A stretch of 64,000 nucleotides of DNA. Source: Bacillota bacterium. GTDB lineage: Bacteria; Bacillota; UBA994; UBA5500. Each line of letters opens with the position of its first letter. The stretch's first letter is position 1. This document shows positions 61,953 through 64,000 of this stretch, piece after piece. The notes below the pieces were generated by a model that did not search any database, had not been told where the DNA came from, and worked only from the letters and a program-made list of their open reading frames with translations. Location: assembly GCA_029781045.1 (NCBI GenBank), contig JAKOXL010000029.1, positions 1-64,000 of the forward strand. The letters run 5' to 3'. The translations under genes and the position numbers were made by a program.

Positions 61953-63203
61953 ATGCCACAACAGCACGATGAGATTTTGGCCCACAATATTCGCTGGAAC
62001 AATATTAACGGTGTCTTAAACACCCTTTCACAGAATATGTTGAGCCCCTTTACTGGCATCTTTGCCATCAAGTTAGGGGCATCTGACGGACTAATCGCCG
62101 CCCTTTCTTCCTGGCCAGCTCTGGTTAGTCTGGTGACAATGATACCTGGTGCTCGCCATGTGGACCGCTATCCGCGACAAAAGCGTCTGGTGACAATCCT
62201 AGCTTTACTTAATCGCCTTGTTTTCCTTTTGGTAGCTCTGCTGCCAGTTTTGGTACGAGACCCCAAGCAGAGGCCTATCGTTTTTGTCAGCATGATTGCT
62301 TTAGCCAATGTACCAGGTGCCCTTGCCAATGTGGCTTGGCAATCCTTCATGGGCAAAGTAATTCCACCTGCCCAAAGGGGCATGGCTTTCGCCAAGCGCA
62401 ATCAGTTAATGAGTTTGTGTGGTATAGGAGCTTCCCTATTGGCGGGCTGGATAATGGATCGTTTAGCTTTTCCCATTGGTTTTCAGATAATGTTCTTCGT
62501 TGGTTTCTTGTTGGCCTTGCTGGAAATAGCGGCTCTTTACCAGACTATTGAGCCGGAGACCAGCAACTCCAGACCAATTAAGACCAGCAGATTTGCCTTT
62601 AGCTGGGAAGCCTTGGTGGCTGGTATACGTAGCCATAAAGGCTATTGGCTCTTTGCCTCCGCATCGCTTCTTTTCCACTTAGGCTGGCAAATGGGTTGGC
62701 CTCTGTATACCAAGTATCAAGTGCAAGTGCTGGGCGCCAGTACTACTTGGGTGAGTCTATTTGGCGTTTGCCAGTCGATAAGCTCAGTGGTAGCTTATCC
62801 AATCTGGGCTAAGCTGGCAGATCGTTACGGCAATCAACGGATGCTTTCCTTTTCCACCATGGGTATGGCAGTAACTCCGTTGCTGTATGTCATCTGTACG
62901 CGGCTTTGGATGCTAGCTCTTTTGTGTTTAGTGATAGGTGTTTCGGTGGCGGGTACCGTATTGCTGTTGCTTAATACCTTACTGGAGATATGTCCAGAAG
63001 AAGCGCGTACGGAGTACATAGCCTATCACAATACGGCCACCAACGCTACGGCGGTGGTGGCTCCCTATATAGGTATTTTTCTTTCGACGGCTAGCGGGAT
63101 TCGTTGGGCCCTTGTCATAACGGCGTTTGCCCGTGGTCTGGGGGCAGCAGCCTTAGCCCTAGTTTATCGCTTGGGGCAAGGCAGGGCAACGCAAAGGTCT
63201 TGA
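61953..63203 (+). CDS. MFS transporter
   Basis: 416 aa from ATG 61953 behind GGAGGGAGAG (61926 precedes the ribosome site). About 12 transmembrane helices; the loop after TM2 reads GARHVDRYPRQKRLV (MFS motif A-like) and its repeat in the second half is AKLADRYGNQRML. Similar proteins are annotated simply as MFS transporters in clostridia; substrate unknown. Single gene. Confidence 0.9.
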   Translation: MPQQHDEILAHNIRWNNINGVLNTLSQNMLSPFTGIFAIKLGASDGLIAALSSWPALVSLVTMIPGARHVDRYPRQKRLVTILALLNRLVFLLVALLPVLVRDPKQRPIVFVSMIALANVPGALANVAWQSFMGKVIPPAQRGMAFAKRNQLMSLCGIGASLLAGWIMDRLAFPIGFQIMFFVGFLLALLEIAALYQTIEPETSNSRPIKTSRFAFSWEALVAGIRSHKGYWLFASASLLFHLGWQMGWPLYTKYQVQVLGASTTWVSLFGVCQSISSVVAYPIWAKLADRYGNQRMLSFSTMGMAVTPLLYVICTRLWMLALLCLVIGVSVAGTVLLLLNTLLEICPEEARTEYIAYHNTATNATAVVAPYIGIFLSTASGIRWALVITAFARGLGAAALALVYRLGQGRATQRS

Positions 63204-63624
63204 GTTGGTAACGGGTTTGGTGCGACGAGTGGTAAGAGATTGGGGGCTGTGGCAGAACGGCCCCTTTTCCTTATGGTACTGATGGGCTGTGGTCATCTAG
63301 TCGCCGGTGAGACCGGGTCGTCAGAGCAGCAACGGCCTGTGGAATAGTTTGGTCTAGCCGGCAGTTAGCTTCATTTTAGCCTGATTTGTCGTTGCCGGTT
63401 CCTGTGGGTTAACGTGCTGTGCCTTTGACCATCGGCCAGAAAGAGCGATAATCGATCATGGTCCCGGTATATCAGTGCGGATATAGCTTTTGTCCCATAG
63501 TCAGGTAATCTCCATATCTTAACTAACCTGTACCCTGCTAGGTGCAGGAGCTGTCATCTGTCACATAGAATCTACGCAAACAAGGGATATTCTAACTTAA
63601 GATCGTTGGAAAGGAAGGGGAATA
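63204..63624. other. Intergenic region with terminator and possible gene fragment
   Basis: About 420 bases. A terminator-like hairpin GGGGC ... GCCCC then TTTTCCTT lies at 63243-63270. On the minus strand, 63371-63550 is open for about 58 codons (...YRLVKIWRLPDYG... ending IRLK) and looks protein-like, but lacks a start codon and ribosome site, so at most it is a remnant. Confidence 0.35.
63243..63271 (+). terminator. Terminator after the MFS gene
   Basis: GGGGC-tgtggcagaacg-GCCCC followed by TTTTCCTT. Confidence 0.6.
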
Positions 63625-64000
63625 ATGAAACAGTTGCTGCGGAAAGCGCTGGGACTAGCAGTCGGGAAGGTCGACTATTGCGAGATACGCTTTGAAGAAA
63701 GTCAAATCTTAAATATCAGGTTTCAGGGCAAAGGACTTGATCGCATCAACAAAGATGTGCTTTATGGTGGCAATGTGCGAGCCTTGAGCCAAGGAGGTTG
63801 GGGTTTTTGCTCCTTCAATGATTTGGCAGACTTGGAATGGGCCTTGGCGGCTGCCTGTGAACAAGCCCGTTTTGCTGGGAGTAGGAAGCAGGAAGCAAGT
63901 AGGTTGGCACCTGTTCCTGTGGTCGAAGACGAGGTGCGCCCTGTTTACACTCTTGACCCGCGGGCAGTAAGCGTAGACGAGAAGGTACGTATCCTGACCC
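63625..64000 (+). CDS. TldD/PmbA family protein, N-terminal part
   Basis: Starts at ATG 63625 behind GGAAGGGG and runs off the window (125 codons seen). The opening VGKVDYCEIRFEESQILNI and the block YGGNVRALSQGGWGFCSFNDL match the N-terminal domain of TldD/PmbA proteins, metalloprotease-related proteins that act on small peptides. The HExxxH-like zinc site lies in the unseen part. A tldE/pmbA partner gene may follow. Confidence 0.85.
   Translation, partial: MKQLLRKALGLAVGKVDYCEIRFEESQILNIRFQGKGLDRINKDVLYGGNVRALSQGGWGFCSFNDLADLEWALAAACEQARFAGSRKQEASRLAPVPVVEDEVRPVYTLDPRAVSVDEKVRILT

Overview
The window looks like a chromosomal segment of a spore-forming, largely anaerobic Gram-positive bacterium (Bacillota; Clostridia- or Limnochordia-like, not assignable further from sequence alone). 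Pointers are three CotF-type spore coat proteins, a YmaF-type protein, VanW, a polysaccharide deacetylase, strong AGGAGG ribosome binding sites, frequent GTG/TTG starts, rubredoxin, an apparent selenoprotein, and many GC-hairpin plus T-run terminators.

Layout. 0-7 kb: end of an IS3-family element, ferritin (-), a coat protein, a 2H phosphoesterase, a ZIP metal transporter, a MATE pump (-), rubredoxin, a double-HD HD-GYP protein. 6.6-12.3 kb: a frameshifted pyruvoyl arginine decarboxylase (-), VanW, then a heterodimeric ABC exporter pair behind a promoter with a TetR-type palindrome, followed by a candidate structured RNA. 12.3-20 kb: YmaF (-), a split CotF pair, a calcium-motif protein (-), a dead methyltransferase, a three-repeat jelly-roll protein, a CopZ-like gene with an in-frame TGA (Sec), a DUF438/hemerythrin/PAS protein, a second MATE pump. 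20-31 kb: an AlkZ-like protein, a lysine riboswitch driving a three-gene amino-acid ABC importer, lipoproteins, a PH-like gene broken by a 61-bp insertion, a frameshifted copper-amine-oxidase-domain protein, a nitroreductase (-), GTP-dependent PEPCK (-). 31-42 kb: a diguanylate cyclase (-), PadR/DUF2812 (-), HisC-like plus a QueG-like Fe-S protein, a second PH-like protein, a phosphatase, and an ABC-2 exporter operon that is broken twice (61-bp insertion in the ATPase, frameshift in a permease). 42-53 kb: dapB-ddh (-), two orphan FtsX-type permeases, and a TerB / BrxD-like ATPase / Lhr-like helicase operon. 53-64 kb: NlpC/P60, an amino-sugar salvage group (ROK kinase, nagA, cutC, NamZ-type muramidase), DUF445 (-), polysaccharide deacetylase (-), an MFS transporter, and the start of a TldD/PmbA gene.

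How genes work together. Lysine/DAP supply is served by dapB-ddh and by the riboswitch-controlled importer. Wall recycling is served by NamZ, ROK kinase, NagA and NlpC. c-di-GMP signalling is represented by one cyclase and one HD-GYP protein.

The most unusual signal is a pair of 61-bp insertions (25649-25738 and 39769-39857) in two unrelated genes. Each consists of a 28/29-bp duplicated target flanking a 32/33-bp unique insert, and removing one unit restores the reading frame. This is the geometry of one type I-E CRISPR repeat-spacer unit, so they look like natural off-target Cas1-Cas2 spacer integrations outside any array. Also notable are the Sec-containing CopZ and the stand-alone TerB-BrxD-helicase operon.
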